Source of the DNA: Streptomyces shenzhenensis
GTDB taxonomy: Bacteria; Actinomycetota; Actinomycetes; Streptomycetales; Streptomycetaceae
Length of the DNA stretch: 64,000 nucleotides
Direction: 5' to 3'
Assembly (NCBI RefSeq): GCF_021462265.1
Contig: NZ_JAJONF010000045.1
Span: 1 to 64,000, forward strand
Of the stretch, positions 63,781-64,000 are shown in pieces. Position 1 is the first letter of the stretch. The number at the start of each line of letters is the position of its first letter. The notes beneath the pieces were generated by a model, which saw only the letters and a program-made list of their open reading frames with translations, ran no database searches and was not told the origin of the DNA. The translations under genes were made by a program, and so were the position numbers.

Positions 63781-64000
63781 TCAGGCGAACCGGCGGTGCA
63801 GCAGTGCCCGCAACCCGTCTTCGGCCAGCGATGGTCGGCCCAGCAGAAGCCGACGGTGCGGGACGCCGTCGACGACAGTGACCAGGATCTCCGCACGGTG
63901 CTGCGCGTCGGGTTCGTCGATGCTCGTCAGCGCCTCGGCCAGGGCCTCGACGAAGGCCGTGCGCGAGGTGTGGAGGTGGCGCAGCAATGCGGGCGTGCGC
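63781..64000 (-). CDS. TetR-family regulator, C-terminal part, runs off the window
   Basis: The last 72 codons read SRTAFVEALAEALTSIDEPD, HRAEILVTVVDGVPHRRLLL and LRALLHRRFA, typical of the ligand-domain end of TetR-type regulators. The helix-turn-helix lies beyond 64000. The call rests on the helical pattern only. Confidence 0.65.
   Translation of the reverse strand, partial: RTPALLRHLHTSRTAFVEALAEALTSIDEPDAQHRAEILVTVVDGVPHRRLLLGRPSLAEDGLRALLHRRFA

Noticed and set aside
62184..63896. A 570-codon minus-strand open frame opposite the APC permease
   Set aside because: The composition is Gly/Glu/Arg repeats from codon mirroring. The plus strand gives a clear 12-segment permease.

Overview
The window is high-GC actinobacterial DNA, almost certainly a Streptomyces chromosome. 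Coding density is high with strong third-position GC, GTG and TTG starts occur, genes are coupled by ATGA overlaps, there are two very large secreted proteases, a SpoIIE/PAS/GAF phosphatase, MmyB-type XRE and TrmB/LuxR-like regulators, and a Zur-type cluster of zinc-free ribosomal protein paralogues. Many broken genes and insertion-sequence relics lie between intact operons, which suggests a chromosome arm. No rRNA, tRNA, CRISPR array, origin or complete mobile element was seen.

Layout. 0.1-7 kb: an SRAP DNA-protein crosslink protein, an MmyB-type XRE regulator divergent from a DJ-1/PfpI protein across a palindrome, a translationally coupled aldehyde dehydrogenase and fumarase/aspartase-superfamily lyase whose end runs into an IS630 relic, and a DUF1963 protein. 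7.3-17 kb: a TrmB/LuxR-like regulator divergent from a giant secreted protease with sedolisin-like motifs, then a 1277-residue subtilisin-type protease with a PA-like domain. 17.2-22.5 kb: a SpoIIE-type phosphatase, a GntR fragment, a LysR regulator and an NAD-dependent epimerase. 22.5-25.8 kb: mostly gene fragments (winged helix, amidase, SDR and DUF6233 tails) around one intact coiled-coil/winged-helix protein. 25.8-32.2 kb: an alpha-glucoside uptake and hydrolysis operon (binding lipoprotein, two permeases, GH13 alpha-glucosidase) divergent from a LacI regulator. 32.3-33.5 kb: an IS3-like chimera and an MreB tail. 33.8-40.3 kb: a five-gene membrane electron-transfer module (Pro/Ser/Thr-rich membrane protein, ApbE, ferric-reductase-like cytochrome b, NuoF-like flavoprotein, ferredoxin), an opposing membrane protein with a His-rich tail, and a two-component system. 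40.4-48.8 kb: a graveyard with IS1182, ISAzo13 and IS3 fragments, a nonsense-split lysozyme-like/golvesin-domain gene, and pieces of a copper amine oxidase, two amino-acid/amine permeases and an IclR regulator. 48.8-54 kb: a polar amino acid ABC transporter divergent from a cytoplasmic gamma-glutamyltransferase and a TetR regulator. 54-55.7 kb: mosaic fragments of four metabolic genes. 55.8-59.3 kb: zinc-free S14, L28, L33, L31, S18 and L32 with a CobW-family protein around a Zur-box-like palindrome. 59.6-63.6 kb: a TetR regulator divergent from a YtcJ-type amidohydrolase and an APC permease. The window ends inside another TetR-like gene.

Working units. The sugar operon imports and hydrolyses an alpha-glucoside under LacI control. 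The ABC/GGT/TetR unit probably imports and cleaves a gamma-glutamyl compound inside the cell. The ribosomal cluster is a zinc-starvation response. The 33.8-37.5 kb module looks like an electron path from NAD(P)H through flavin and Fe-S carriers to a two-haem membrane protein, with ApbE implying a covalently flavinylated partner that is not visible here. This module is the best candidate for an under-described system. All functional calls come from reading motifs in the sequence, with no database search.
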